This document shows positions 52,791 to 61,828 of a stretch of DNA of 64,000 nt, piece by piece (within the stretch, counting starts at the first letter, position 1; the number at the start of each line of letters is the position of its first letter). The notes beneath the pieces are model-generated. The model saw only the letters and a list, made by a program, of their open reading frames with translations. It did no database searches and was not told the origin of the DNA. The stretch comes from Rhodoplanes sp963724735 (GTDB lineage Bacteria > Pseudomonadota > Alphaproteobacteria > Rhizobiales > Xanthobacteraceae): contig CAVRVX010000035.1 in the NCBI GenBank assembly GCA_963724735.1, positions 1 through 64,000 on the forward strand, written 5' to 3'. A program made the translations under genes and the position numbers.

Positions 52791-53339
52791 TGAATCACGA
52801 TTCGCATCTTGGGAGTGAGCCGCTCAAGGAGCTTGCGAAGGGCGTCCGGGGTCAGAGCGATGCAGCCGGCGGTCGGGCGAAAGCCGGGGCGGGCAATGTG
52901 GATGAACACGGCGCTGCCGCGGCGGGCAACGCGCGGGCGGGCGTTGTGGTCGATTTCAACAACGAGGTCGTAAAGGTTGTCGCTGCGCCACAATCGATCG
53001 CCGGGCGCGCTGTCGGCGAGCCGGACCGGCCGGTTGTAGCGGCGGTCGATGGGATCTTCGCACCACGCGTCCGCTGGGCCGATCCGCCGCACCGGCAGGC
53101 GCGTACGGGGACGCAAGCCGCGGTCCGCCCGCCACCAGACCCGCAGCGGACGGAACGAGCCGCGCGGGGTTGCGCCATCGCCTTCGACTTTATTCGCCTT
53201 GACGCCGGAGCGTCCGAGCGCCACTTGCACACGGAGGGGATCCGGCCGTGAGCCACCCCCGGCTCCGATCTCCGGACCCTGCCGTCACCCTGATGTGCGC
53301 AAGGGCCGCTCGACTTCCGCCGGATTTCTTTGCAAGCAT
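52787..53339 (-). CDS. YkuD-type L,D-transpeptidase, apparent frameshift near the N-terminus
   Basis: A cell-wall cross-linking enzyme family. The intact part has ALGRSGVKANKVEGDGATPR, IDRRYNRPVRL and the catalytic region VFIHIARPGFRPTAGCIALT with His and Cys. The natural N-terminus (MLAKKSGGSRAALAHIRVTA, GSGDRSRGWLTAG) is in another frame. Removing one C from the CCCC read at 53236-53239 (plus-strand GGGG) joins them as LTAGSLRVQVALGRSG and gives 183 residues, the usual size. If the shift is real, translation could begin at GTG 53230 only. Lies convergent to yggS. Confidence 0.8.
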
Positions 53340-53548
53340 TGAGGTTGTGTTTCCCAGACGATGACCTATCCAGGCTTGCTCTTTTGTCCCCGGATGTTTT
53401 ACTTCCCCTGTGTCGCGATTTGGGCGTTTCCGCCTCAAAAGCGAATTCACTCACGCCGAATCGGATTGCGCTCTGTTATCCTTTCAGGGTTGCGATGTGC
53501 AGCGATCTGCATCCGCTCCGCCGCGGCACGCGCTGAAGGCTTCAAGCC

Positions 53549-54235
53549 ATGTCGAACGCCCGTAAGATTTTGATTGTCGACGACGAGACGGAGCTGCGCG
53601 AAGCGCTGGTCGAGCAGTTGTCGCTGCACGACGAGTTCGAGCCGATCGCGGTCGATAGCGGGGCGAAATGCGTGCAGGCGGCCAAGGCCGGCCAGATCGA
53701 CCTGGTCATCATGGATGTCGGGCTCCCCGATATCGACGGCCGCGAGGCCGTCCGCATCATGCGGAAGAACGGGTTCAAGTCGCCGATCATCATGCTGACC
53801 GGCCATGACACCGATTCGGATACGATCTTGGGCCTCGAGTCGGGCGCCAACGATTACGTGCCGAAGCCGTTCCGCTTTGCCGTGTTGCTCGCGCGCATCC
53901 GCGCCCAGCTGCGCCAGCACGAGGCGAGCGAGGACGCCGTCTTCAACATCGGTCCCTACACGTTCCGGCCGAGTTCGAAGCTCCTCATCAGCCCGAAGGG
54001 GAACAAGATCAGGCTCACGGAAAAAGAGACTGCGATCTTGCGCTTTCTCTTCCGCGCCGGACAAAAGCCGGTCTCGCGCGAAGTGCTCCTGCAGGAAGTG
54101 TGGGGCTACAACTCCGGCGTGACCACTCACACGCTGGAAACGCACATCTATCGGTTGCGCCAAAAGATTGAGCGCGACGCAGGCAATCCGGCAATTCTCG
54201 TCACCGAGGCAGGCGGGTATAAGCTCGTGCCATGA
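53549..54235 (+). CDS. OmpR/PhoB-family response regulator (CenR-like)
   Basis: A 228-residue two-component regulator. The receiver has the normal acidic pair (ILIVDDETELREALVEQL), phospho-Asp in DLVIMDVGLPDIDG and Lys in YVPKPF. The winged-helix effector domain (LTEKETAILRFLFRAGQKPV, SREVLLQEVWGYNSGVTTHT, LETHIYRLRQKIE) closely resembles CenR, an essential cell-envelope regulator of alphaproteobacteria. No histidine kinase gene is adjacent. The next gene starts 16 bases after its stop, a likely two-gene operon. Confidence 0.88.
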   Translation: MSNARKILIVDDETELREALVEQLSLHDEFEPIAVDSGAKCVQAAKAGQIDLVIMDVGLPDIDGREAVRIMRKNGFKSPIIMLTGHDTDSDTILGLESGANDYVPKPFRFAVLLARIRAQLRQHEASEDAVFNIGPYTFRPSSKLLISPKGNKIRLTEKETAILRFLFRAGQKPVSREVLLQEVWGYNSGVTTHTLETHIYRLRQKIERDAGNPAILVTEAGGYKLVP

Positions 54236-54251
54236 TACGTGGCCGGCCGGA

Positions 54252-54731
54252 ATGAGTATCGAAGACGACATTGCGACTTTGGAGGCGGTGCCGACCTTGC
54301 GCGCGCTCGGGCCGCACGCATTGCGCATTCTCGCGATCGGCTGCGAAAGTCGCGCGCTGGAGGAAGGCGAGGTGCTGTTCAAGATGGGCGAGCCGGCGGA
54401 CTGCGGCTATGTGATCCAGGAAGGCGCGGTGGTACTCAACCCGCCCGCGCCCGGCAGCGATCGACCTCCCCTCGCGATGGTCGGTCCGGGTGCGCTGCTC
54501 GGCGAGCTCGCCCTGATCCTCGATACGATGCGGCCGGTGACGGCGGTCGCCACCGAACCCGCGATAGTGATGCGCATTTCCCGCCATCTGTTTCGCAAGA
54601 CGCTGGAAGGCTTTCCGGAGGCCGCCGAGCGCTTGCGCGACCACCTGGCCGAGCGCGCGCGCGAAACCGCCGAGGACATTTCCCTAGTTGGCGCTGTGCT
54701 CGATCCCGGCGGAAAGCGCGCGAGCGAGTGA
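54252..54731 (+). CDS. Cyclic-nucleotide-binding-domain protein
   Basis: A 159-residue protein with a CRP-type cNMP-binding beta-roll (ALEEGEVLFKMGEPADCGYV, GPGALLGELALILDTMRPVT, TEPAIVMRISRHLFRKTLEG) and no DNA-binding domain after it. The phosphate-binding segment GELAL lacks the usual following R-R, so ligand binding is uncertain. The longer frame runs into the preceding regulator, so ATG 54252 is the start. Pairing with the CenR-like gene suggests a linked signalling role. Confidence 0.8.
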   Translation: MSIEDDIATLEAVPTLRALGPHALRILAIGCESRALEEGEVLFKMGEPADCGYVIQEGAVVLNPPAPGSDRPPLAMVGPGALLGELALILDTMRPVTAVATEPAIVMRISRHLFRKTLEGFPEAAERLRDHLAERARETAEDISLVGAVLDPGGKRASE

Positions 54732-54819
54732 GATTTTCGGAGGGTTTGACCTGAGGTCCGGGGTCTTCGCCGGGAATCGGCTCCTTGGCGGGAGACTCAG
54801 GTTTGCGGGGGCGACGTTG

Positions 54820-55350
54820 TCAGCTCCAAAGCGGTCGGATCAGCAGTAGAACCACCAACGACATGGTTGCGACCAGCGCCACGCCGGAGGACACCGTCGC
54901 CGCGTCGACGAGTTGATGCTTCCGGCGCGTATTCTTGGAAAGGACGTAGACGTTTGTCGCCAGAGCGCCGACATAGAGTTCATCCTTGGCAGTCCGCGTC
55001 TGCACGGCATCAAAAAACTCCATCGCACTTGGGAAATTTGCGATTTGGCCAAAGAAGGCGATGTCCTTGTCTTTCGATGCGAACACACCACGGCTCCATA
55101 AAGCCGTCGAGGAAAGCATCACCGCGCCGAGATGACAGGCCACCGCACCGACAAACAGGAAGAGCTCCACTCCCTGAAGCTTTGCGGCAGAAGGTCCCGC
55201 TCTCATGTATTCGGCGATTAACCCGCCGACCAAAATCGAGAGAAACACGCCAGTAAATCCGAGGATAACTTGGGCTTTCGAGTCGGCTTGTTGATACCAG
55301 CAGAAAACGGACCCGTGCGTATATCGCAAGAAGTCTTCATCCAGGTGCAT
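54820..55350 (-). CDS. PycTM-like (DUF5706) membrane protein, orphan
   Basis: A 176-residue protein with membrane helices at about 30-48, 62-84 and 150-172. The start LRYTHGSVFCWYQQADSKAQ followed by VILGFTGVFLSILVGGLI, and FFGQIANFPSAMEFFDAVQT with LATNVYVLSKNTRRKHQLVD, follow the pattern of the Pycsar membrane effectors, which respond to cyclic pyrimidine nucleotides and damage the membrane during phage attack. No uridylate or cytidylate cyclase gene is adjacent. The neighbour with a cNMP domain is on the other strand and belongs with the CenR-like gene. ATG 55350 chosen by family start. Confidence 0.65.
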   Translation of the reverse strand: MHLDEDFLRYTHGSVFCWYQQADSKAQVILGFTGVFLSILVGGLIAEYMRAGPSAAKLQGVELFLFVGAVACHLGAVMLSSTALWSRGVFASKDKDIAFFGQIANFPSAMEFFDAVQTRTAKDELYVGALATNVYVLSKNTRRKHQLVDAATVSSGVALVATMSLVVLLLIRPLWS

Positions 55351-55558
55351 GGCGGACCCCACTGTGACCAGCGGCCTCAAGCATCCCTCTCGCGGCAATA
55401 AGATTTCGGGCGCGAGGGGTCGACGGCTTCGCCCAAAGTCATCTTAAACCACTAAAACGAGCAGAATTCATGGTCACAACTACTCATATAGGCCGCGCAG
55501 AATTCCAACCAAGCGCGACCAGTCGAGTCTTGCTCGTGTAAGGGCTTTCACATGATGC

Positions 55559-56083
55559 TCAATTGATCCGAACGGACGCCGCAATGGTGCGCAGCGTGTC
55601 GGCTGCGACTGGATACTGCGCAGCCAGTTCCTCGACATTGCCAATCTCGACATCGGTCGGCAGCACGCCCGGCCATTCGGTGCTGGCGCCGAGGAACCAG
55701 CGGCGGTGTCCGATCAAGCGCGCCGTGTGAAAGGTGTTGCCAGGGATGAAAAGTTGGACTCTTTGGCCGGCCCGTAGATTCGGACCCACGACAATCTGCT
55801 CGCTCGTGCGGTCTTCATGCAGGAGCACGACTTCAAGCGGATCACCGAGATAATAGTGGTAGAGCTGATCATTGCGGATGCGGTGCAGCCGCACCGGCGC
55901 CGTTTGCGTCACCAGGAAGTAGAGCGCCGATCCCATTGGTCGCTCGTTTGCGAATGGCGGTGGCAAACCACCAGGCGCGACCGATAGCTTGCTCACATAG
56001 GTTTCCCGCACGAAACCACACGTCGCATTCGGTTCCAGCTGAAGAAGCGTACGAATTTCGTCAGCGGTCAGGTCATCGGCCAT
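55559..56083 (-). CDS. Cupin protein (DUF985)
   Basis: A 174-residue single-domain cupin. It has the DUF985 pattern MGSALYFLVTQTAPVRLHRI, DQLYHYYLGDPLEVVLLHED, VQLFIPGNTFHTARLIGHRR and WFLGASTEWPGV. The His residues in the two beta motifs could bind a metal. The biochemical role of this family is not known to me with certainty. It stands alone between intergenic gaps. Confidence 0.82.
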   Translation of the reverse strand: MADDLTADEIRTLLQLEPNATCGFVRETYVSKLSVAPGGLPPPFANERPMGSALYFLVTQTAPVRLHRIRNDQLYHYYLGDPLEVVLLHEDRTSEQIVVGPNLRAGQRVQLFIPGNTFHTARLIGHRRWFLGASTEWPGVLPTDVEIGNVEELAAQYPVAADTLRTIAASVRIN

Positions 56084-56237
56084 GCCCGGCTCTCTCCCGT
56101 GATATGCGGTCGCCGGGGCCTGTGCGGCGATCGACGCTGCACGTAATGCCGCGGGCGCCGCAACGCGCCCATGTCGATAGCAGTGTAGGGCGATGCGAAA
56201 GGGAGCAGGCGCAAAAAAGCGCGTGTTAGCGGAAACC

Positions 56238-56957
56238 TCAGGGCGACCGCGCGATCTTCGGCGGCAAGGGAAACAGCGTCACGAATTTTTCCGCAAGCGC
56301 GCGATCGCCGTCCAGCATAAGCGCCTTCTTGGCGACCAGGACGCTCAGCGGCTGGCCGCCGTAGACGGCCGCCGCCAGCGCCCGCGCCGGGCCGGTGAAA
56401 ATCACATCGGCCGATTTTACGTCGCCGCGCGCGATATCGATCCGTCCGTCCGCGAGCCGCGCGAGATAGGTTTCCTCGCCGAGGCGAAAACCGATGCGTG
56501 CGGCGAGCCCGCGCGCGCGTGCGGGATCAAGCATCGTGCGGAACGAGAGCATCAGCGACACCGCGCTGAGCGGCAGGGTCGGATCGTGCGCCGGCGAGCG
56601 CGTCGCCCAGCGCCCGAGCGCCTGGACGATCGGCTCGCTTTCGTAACCCCAGGCCGTCAGCTCATAGACCTGCACCGCGGCCGGCGGGGGCAGCTTGCGA
56701 CGAATGAGCACACCGGCTGTCTCCATTTGGTCAAGTCGCTGGGTCAGGATGTTCGCGCTGATTCCGGGAAGGTCCGCGCGCAGGTCGCTGAACCGTTTCG
56801 GACCAAGCAGCAATTCGCGAACGACGAGCAGCGCCCAACGTTCGCCTATGAGGTCGAGCGCATGCGCCACCCCGCACGCGTCGTCATAGCGGCGGCGGAC
56901 CGAACCCGAGGGCTTGCTGGGCGGCCGATCCGCTCTAGTTATTTTTTTTACCTTCAT
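56238..56957 (-). CDS. HxlR-type regulator with an SCP2-like C-terminal domain
   Basis: A 239-residue protein. Residues about 25-115 are a winged-helix HxlR domain (DLIGERWALLVVRELLLGPK, RFSDLRADLPGISANILTQR, LDQMETAGVL). The C-terminal half (RIDIARGDVKSADVIFTGPA, AVYGGQPLSVLVAKKALMLD) resembles the SCP2 sterol-carrier fold, a known fusion in actinobacteria and rhizobia that may sense a lipid-like ligand. It diverges from the DUF1428-PhnB-VOC operon, which it probably controls through the 160-base gap. Confidence 0.85.
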   Translation of the reverse strand: MKVKKITRADRPPSKPSGSVRRRYDDACGVAHALDLIGERWALLVVRELLLGPKRFSDLRADLPGISANILTQRLDQMETAGVLIRRKLPPPAAVQVYELTAWGYESEPIVQALGRWATRSPAHDPTLPLSAVSLMLSFRTMLDPARARGLAARIGFRLGEETYLARLADGRIDIARGDVKSADVIFTGPARALAAAVYGGQPLSVLVAKKALMLDGDRALAEKFVTLFPLPPKIARSP

Positions 56958-57116
56958 TGTTGCATATTCTAACGCAAACGTTTATCACGGTCAAAACGGG
57001 GGCTGAGGGAGCGTAATGCCGAATTCGGCCGTCGTGAACTTGCCCGTTGGACCGCGCCTTTCGCCCGGATGCGACGGCGGAAGCGACTGAACGGAATTGA
57101 GCGAGGGAGAGATGCC

Positions 57117-57473
57117 ATGGCCTATGTCGACGGATTCGTCATTCCGGTGCCCGCGGGCAAGAAGGACGCGTATCGCGAATTGGCCGCCCGCGCGGCCCCG
57201 ATCTTCAAGGAGCATGGCGCGTTGCGCATCGTCGAATGCTGGGGCGACGACGTGCCCGACGGCAAGATCACCGATTTCAAGCGCGCGGTGAAAGCCGAGG
57301 CGGGCGAGACCGTCGTGTTTTCGTGGATCGTATGGCCGTCCAAGGACGTGCGGGACGCGGGCAACAAGAAGGTCATGTCCGATCCTCGACTGTCGCATGG
57401 CCCCGATATGCCATTCGACGGCAAGCGTCTGATCTATGGTGGTTTTGAGCTTCTGCTCAACTCCGGAGACTAG
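57117..57473 (+). CDS. DUF1428 protein
   Basis: A 118-residue dimeric alpha/beta-barrel protein of unknown function. The signature is complete: MAYVDGFVIPVPAGKKDAYR, RIVECWGDDVPDGKITDFKR, VVFSWIVWPSKDVRDAGNKK and MPFDGKRLIYGGFELLL. First gene of an operon: the next gene starts five bases after its stop. Confidence 0.9.
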   Translation: MAYVDGFVIPVPAGKKDAYRELAARAAPIFKEHGALRIVECWGDDVPDGKITDFKRAVKAEAGETVVFSWIVWPSKDVRDAGNKKVMSDPRLSHGPDMPFDGKRLIYGGFELLLNSGD

Positions 57474-57478
57474 GTCGA

Positions 57479-57964
57479 ATGTCCAAGATCACGACCTGCC
57501 TCTGGTTCGACGGGAAGGCGGAAGAAGCCGCGCGGTTCTACGTCTCGCTGCTGCCCGATTCACGCATCGGTTCGATCGTGCGTTACAGCATGGACATGCC
57601 GGGAGGCTCGGCGGGCGACGTCATGCTGGTCACGTTCACGCTGGCGGGATGCGAGTATATGGCGCTCAACGGCGGCCCGATCTACCAGTTCACGCCGGCG
57701 GTGTCCTTCTGCGTGCGCTGCGCCGATCAACCGGAAATCGACCGCCTGTGGGATGCCTTGTGCGATGGCGGCGCACCCGGCCGCTGCGGTTGGCTGAAGG
57801 ACCGCTATGGCGTCTCGTGGCAAATCGTCCCGGCCGCGATCGGCGAGATGATGAACAGCAAGGACGCCGCAAAAATCCGCCGGATGACCGAGACGATGCT
57901 GCCGATGAGCAAAATCGACGTCGCGGCGCTGCGCAACGCCTTCGACGGCAATCCCGCTGCATAA
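57479..57964 (+). CDS. VOC-family (PhnB-like, 3-dmu-9_3-mt) protein
   Basis: A 161-residue protein of the PhnB/3-demethylubiquinone methyltransferase-like VOC group. It has ITTCLWFDGKAEEAARFYVS, LPDSRIGSIVRYSMDMPGGS, MALNGGPIYQFTPAVSFCVR, GRCGWLKDRYGVSWQIVPAA and a C-terminal KMTETMLPMSKIDV-like tail. These small proteins fold as beta-alpha-beta-beta-beta repeats; their reaction is usually unknown. Middle gene of the HxlR-linked operon. Confidence 0.88.
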   Translation: MSKITTCLWFDGKAEEAARFYVSLLPDSRIGSIVRYSMDMPGGSAGDVMLVTFTLAGCEYMALNGGPIYQFTPAVSFCVRCADQPEIDRLWDALCDGGAPGRCGWLKDRYGVSWQIVPAAIGEMMNSKDAAKIRRMTETMLPMSKIDVAALRNAFDGNPAA

Positions 57965-57989
57965 CGTCACCTGAACCGCAAGGAGCACG

Positions 57990-58764
57990 ATGATGGCCGG
58001 CTCTCCGAACCCGTTCGTCTGGTACGAGCTGATGACGACAGATCTGCCCGCCGCCGAGACCTTTTACGAGAAGGTGGTCGGCTGGCGCGGACAGGAACTC
58101 GGGCCAACCCGACATGCGCTACACGATCATGAGCGCCGGCGAAAAAATGATCGCCGGCATGATGCCTCTGCCGGAAGAAGTGCGCGCGGCCGGCGGTCGG
58201 CCGGGCTGGCTCGGTTATATCGGGACCGATGACGTTGATGCGGCGACGCAGCGGGTAAGCGCGGCCGGCGGCTTCGTTCACCGCGCTCCCGCCGACATTC
58301 CGAACGTAGGCCGCTTCTCGGTCGTCGCCGATCCGCAAGGCGCGGTGTTCATGCTGTTCACCCCACTGGGCGGGGACAATGCGCCGACGTCCCCCATGAC
58401 GCCGGGCCATGTCGGCTGGCGCGAGCTCTATGCGACGGACTGGGCGAAGGCGTTCCACTTTTATGCGGGCCAGTTCGGTTGGACCAAGAAGGACGCGGTC
58501 GACATGGGACCGATGGGCACCTATCAGACATTTGCCGCGGGCGCCGACGCCATCGGCGGCATGATGAACAAGCCCGACGGGGTCCCGTCGCCCGCATGGC
58601 AGTTCTACTTCAATGTCGACGCCGCAGATTCAGCAGCCAAGCGCGTCACCGACAATGGCGGCAAAGTGTTGATGGGACCGCTTCAGGTGCCGGGCGGCGG
58701 CTGGATTTTGCAGTGTCTGGATCCGCAAGGCGCAAACTTCGCGCTCGTCGCCTGCAGTCGCTGA
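57990..58764 (+). CDS. Two-domain VOC/glyoxalase-like protein, one apparent frameshift
   Basis: A VOC protein with two tandem domains. Domain 1 begins NPFVWYELMTTDLPAAETFY and continues in the next frame as MRYTIMSAGEKMIAGMMPLP and GWLGYIGTDDVDAATQRVSA. Domain 2 is GHVGWRELYATDWAKAFHFY up to LQCLDPQGANFALVAC. The break is at 58095-58100, GAACTC. With GACTC the join reads GWRGQDSGQPDMRYTIMSAG and the protein has 257 residues, typical of the family. Probably a base-calling error. Last gene of the operon, 25 bases after the previous stop. Confidence 0.88.
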
Positions 58765-58894
58765 GCGATTGGTTTCGCGGCATTCCATCAGCTTCGCCGC
58801 GCGCGCAACAGATCGTCGCCGAGGGCGGCGAGGCAATCACGAAACGGCTTCGGCGTTCCCATGCTGCGGGCGACGACGAGGCTGCCCTGAATCG

Positions 58895-59710
58895 TCACAT
58901 CTCCACCGTCACGGTGACCGGAACGTGGTCGGAGGGCCGCGTCCAGCTGCGCGCGGCGCGCGCGACCGTCATGCTGGTCACGCGGTGGGCAAGCGCCGGG
59001 CTGGTCCAGACATGATCGAGCCTGCGCCCGCGATCCGAGGCTTCCCAGTCGAGGGCGCGATAGCTCCACCAAGTGTAGAGCTTTTCCGGCTCCGGCACGA
59101 AGGCGCGCATCACGTCGATCCACCCGCCTGCGGCCTGCGCGGCGATCAGTTTCTCGCATTCGATCGGCGTATGCGAGACGACGCGCAGCATCTGCTTGTG
59201 GCTCCACACATCGTGCTCGAGCGGCGCGACATTGAGATCACCGAGGAGGATCGCGCGCTCGTTCGGCGCGGCGCGCAGGTTCGGCGCGATCCGCATCTCG
59301 TCGAGAAACGCGAGCTTGTGGGCGAATTTCACATTGACCGCCGGGTCCGGCTCATCGCCGCCCGCCGGAACATAGAAATTGTGCAGGACCGCAGGCTCGC
59401 TGAGGCCGGCGCGCTCGCCGAAGGTCACCGCGATATGGCGGCAGTCCTGCTTGTCGCAGAAATGGCGGGTGTCGATGCTCTCGAAGGGCAGTCGCGAGAT
59501 CACGGCGACGCCGTGATAGCCCTTCTGCCCGCTCAGCGCGATATGGGGATAACCGAGCCGCGCCAGCCGTTTGCGCAGGAAATAATCATCCGGGCACTTG
59601 GTTTCCTGCAGGCACAGCACGTCGGGCTGCGCCGCCTTGATGAATTTGGCGACGAGGTTGATCCGCAATCGAACCGAATTGATGTTCCAGGTGGAGACGG
59701 TGAGACGCAT
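58895..59710 (-). CDS. xthA: Exodeoxyribonuclease III (AP endonuclease)
   Basis: A 271-residue DNA-repair nuclease of the Exo/Endo/Phos fold. It has STWNINSVRLRI, LCLQETKCPDDYF with the metal-binding Glu, GYHGVAVISR, HNFYVPAGGDEPDP, LLGDLNVAPLEHDVW and the catalytic SDHVPVTVTV. I start it at 59710 (MRLTVSTWN). The frame is open for 26 codons further upstream and there reads CPRCGMSYHEASGHLC, a Cys/His pattern whose meaning is unclear. Confidence 0.93.
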   Translation of the reverse strand: MRLTVSTWNINSVRLRINLVAKFIKAAQPDVLCLQETKCPDDYFLRKRLARLGYPHIALSGQKGYHGVAVISRLPFESIDTRHFCDKQDCRHIAVTFGERAGLSEPAVLHNFYVPAGGDEPDPAVNVKFAHKLAFLDEMRIAPNLRAAPNERAILLGDLNVAPLEHDVWSHKQMLRVVSHTPIECEKLIAAQAAGGWIDVMRAFVPEPEKLYTWWSYRALDWEASDRGRRLDHVWTSPALAHRVTSMTVARAARSWTRPSDHVPVTVTVEM

Positions 59711-59824
59711 ACCCGCACGGCAAAGGTGACCGGAGGCCTCGTGATAGCTCATTCCGCAGCGGGGGCAAGGCTGCCGCGTCATCGCCACAAGTGGCCCTCG
59801 GCGGCTACGCGCGGGCGCGCACCC

Positions 59825-60850
59825 TCAGCCCGGGCTGCGCGTTCGCGACGGGCTTTCGCCGGCGAAATCGCTCGGGGCGAGCTGGGGCGAGGAAATGCGT
59901 CGGATCGATCCCGCCATCCCGTCGATGGCGCCGGCGATCTCCTCGGGGATCGCGTAGTGAAGCATGTGCCCCGTCTTTACAATGCGGAGCGTCGCGCCGG
60001 CGGTCGCCCGATGCAGACGCGGCCCCTGCTCGGGCTCGACCATGGTGTCGCCGGTCGCCGAGAAAATCGCGATCGGACAATTCAGATCGCGGTAGCGCGC
60101 CTGCAGCCGCCTCGCCGCGGGGATCATCAGCGCGGATTCTTCCGCTGTCGTACGCAACTGTGAAGGCCGCAGCGCGAGCGCAAGCGGAAACCGGTCCTGG
60201 AAGGCTTGCGGCACCTCCTCGGGCGCAAAAAGCCTGCGAATCATCGGTCGCGCCAGCAGCCAGCCCAGCAGCGGCGAAATCGTGTAGCACATGATGTCGC
60301 CGAGGACCGGGATCGCCGGTCCGGACACCACCCACACGTCCGGCCGCAGGGTGGGGAAATAGTAGCCGGCGGCGAGCACGAGGCCCTTCAACGGCGACCG
60401 CGATTGCGGCGCGCGAAGCGCGAGCGCAAGCGCAACCAGCGTCCCCCAGGAATGACCGAACACGACCGGGTTACGGACGCCGAGACGGGACAGTGCGGCT
60501 TCAAACACCGCCGCCTGGGCTTCGGGCGTCATACGTCTCCGGCGCGGGCGGCGGCTATATCCGAAACCAGGCCGGTCGAAACAGATCACCCGATAGCGGC
60601 GTGCCAGGAGATCGACGAGGCCGGATCCGGCCAAATCCTGGATCATGGCGCCATTGCCGTGGAACAGAACAACAGGCGGGGCGCCGGCGTCTCCGCATTC
60701 GAGGTAGTGAAGGCGCAGGCCGTCGATGTCGATGAAGCGCCCGAGCGGCGGGTGGCGTCGCTCTGCCCGCTTTGTGACAAGCACGACCACGACCGGAGCG
60801 AGGATGCCGGCGACGAAAACGATCAGAAGAAGGGCTTCGACTATGGGCAT
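59825..60850 (-). CDS. Alpha/beta hydrolase, membrane-anchored
   Basis: A 341-residue hydrolase. An N-terminal hydrophobic segment (LLLIVFVAGILAPVVVVLVT) should anchor it. The fold motifs are VVLFHGNGAMIQDLAGSG, VICFDRPGFGYSRRPR, the nucleophile elbow VVFGHSWGTLVALALALR, an acid candidate in IFSATGDTMVEPEQ and the His in VKTGHMLHYAIP. The substrate cannot be read from the sequence. ATG 60850 (MPIVEALLL) chosen to keep the anchor at the end. Confidence 0.85.
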   Translation of the reverse strand: MPIVEALLLIVFVAGILAPVVVVLVTKRAERRHPPLGRFIDIDGLRLHYLECGDAGAPPVVLFHGNGAMIQDLAGSGLVDLLARRYRVICFDRPGFGYSRRPRRRRMTPEAQAAVFEAALSRLGVRNPVVFGHSWGTLVALALALRAPQSRSPLKGLVLAAGYYFPTLRPDVWVVSGPAIPVLGDIMCYTISPLLGWLLARPMIRRLFAPEEVPQAFQDRFPLALALRPSQLRTTAEESALMIPAARRLQARYRDLNCPIAIFSATGDTMVEPEQGPRLHRATAGATLRIVKTGHMLHYAIPEEIAGAIDGMAGSIRRISSPQLAPSDFAGESPSRTRSPG

Positions 60851-60936
60851 GGGCGCGCCCTGACTTCGCTCACCGCAGCACATAAAAGCCAACGCGACGC
60901 CCCGCCAGGCCGTTCCTGCAGGAAAACCGAAAATTT

Positions 60937-61710
60937 CTACTGGAGCATCCGCTCGTAGTTGATCTTGAACAGGCCAGGGTCCGGCTTGCTTTTCTGATCG
61001 AGATTATAGACCGCGACCGTCGTGTCGTAGCCCTGGGGATCGGTGACGGTCCACTGGCGCAACTGAAAATCCTTGGCGCCGAACATCATCATCAGCCGGT
61101 GGGTGCCGGTCAGCACCTGCTTTTCCTCGATCACGAGCGTGACGAACACGTCGTCGGCCGAGACCGAGATGACATTGGTGTCGCGCAGGAGGTCGATCTT
61201 GTCGGTCAGGAGATAGCGCAGCGGCGTCTGCGACAACGGATAGAGATCCTGGGTCGCGAGCTTGCGGTCGCGCACGACGACTGAAGAACCATCGGCAATG
61301 ACGTCAATCGGGCTCGGCGGATTGTATTCGAACCGCACCTTGCCGGGCTTCTGGATGTAGAACTGGCCCTCCGTGCGGCCTCCGTCCGGCCCGACTTGGA
61401 TGAAGTTGCCGGTCAGGTTCTGCACGCTGGAGAGATAGGCGCTGACGCGATCGGCGAGCGAGCGCTGAGCGTTGTCGAACCCGGTGCCGGTCCGTGCCGA
61501 GGCGACCGTAGCCGCGATGGAACCCGTGGTCGCGGGCCCCGCGCTCGCGCCGTGACCTGTCGAAAGGGAGGCCGGAGGCCGAGGCGCCGCATCGGTCGCC
61601 GCGTCCTTTCTTGGGGACGGAACGGGAACAGGTACCGACTGCGCCGTCACGATGGAAGTGGCGGAAAGAATCGTGACGCCGCTCAGCACGATCGCCCCCA
61701 AAATCCGCAT
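60937..61710 (-). CDS. lolA: Outer-membrane lipoprotein carrier LolA
   Basis: A 257-residue periplasmic carrier that ferries lipoproteins to the outer membrane. It has a signal peptide (LSGVTILSATSIVTAQS), a Pro/Ala-rich linker and the LolA core: RVSAYLSSVQNLTGNFIQVG, GQFYIQKPGKVRFEYNPPSP, VVVRDRKLATQDLYPLSQTP and MMFGAKDFQLRQWTVTDPQG. It follows ftsK on the same strand, the usual rhizobial order. Confidence 0.92.
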   Translation of the reverse strand: MRILGAIVLSGVTILSATSIVTAQSVPVPVPSPRKDAATDAAPRPPASLSTGHGASAGPATTGSIAATVASARTGTGFDNAQRSLADRVSAYLSSVQNLTGNFIQVGPDGGRTEGQFYIQKPGKVRFEYNPPSPIDVIADGSSVVVRDRKLATQDLYPLSQTPLRYLLTDKIDLLRDTNVISVSADDVFVTLVIEEKQVLTGTHRLMMMFGAKDFQLRQWTVTDPQGYDTTVAVYNLDQKSKPDPGLFKINYERMLQ

Positions 61711-61828
61711 ATCGGTCTCCGACTTGTGGCCCGCGTGGGAATTTGACTTGTGGCCCGCGCGGGAAAGAGAATTCGACCAGTTCTATGGCCTTTTCGCGAC
61801 TCGCGTGCCCGGCATCATAGACGAGCCG

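Noticed and set aside
54252..55350. A complete Pycsar defence pair (cNMP-domain gene plus PycTM-like gene)
   Set aside because: The genes are convergent, the cNMP protein pairs with the CenR-like regulator, and a nucleotide cyclase is missing.
59711..59788. Zinc-ribbon N-terminal extension of XthA (CPRCGMSYHEASGHLC)
   Set aside because: The family starts at MRLTVSTWN and one Cys-x2-Cys with a distant His-Cys in 26 codons may be chance; noted in the xthA entry only.
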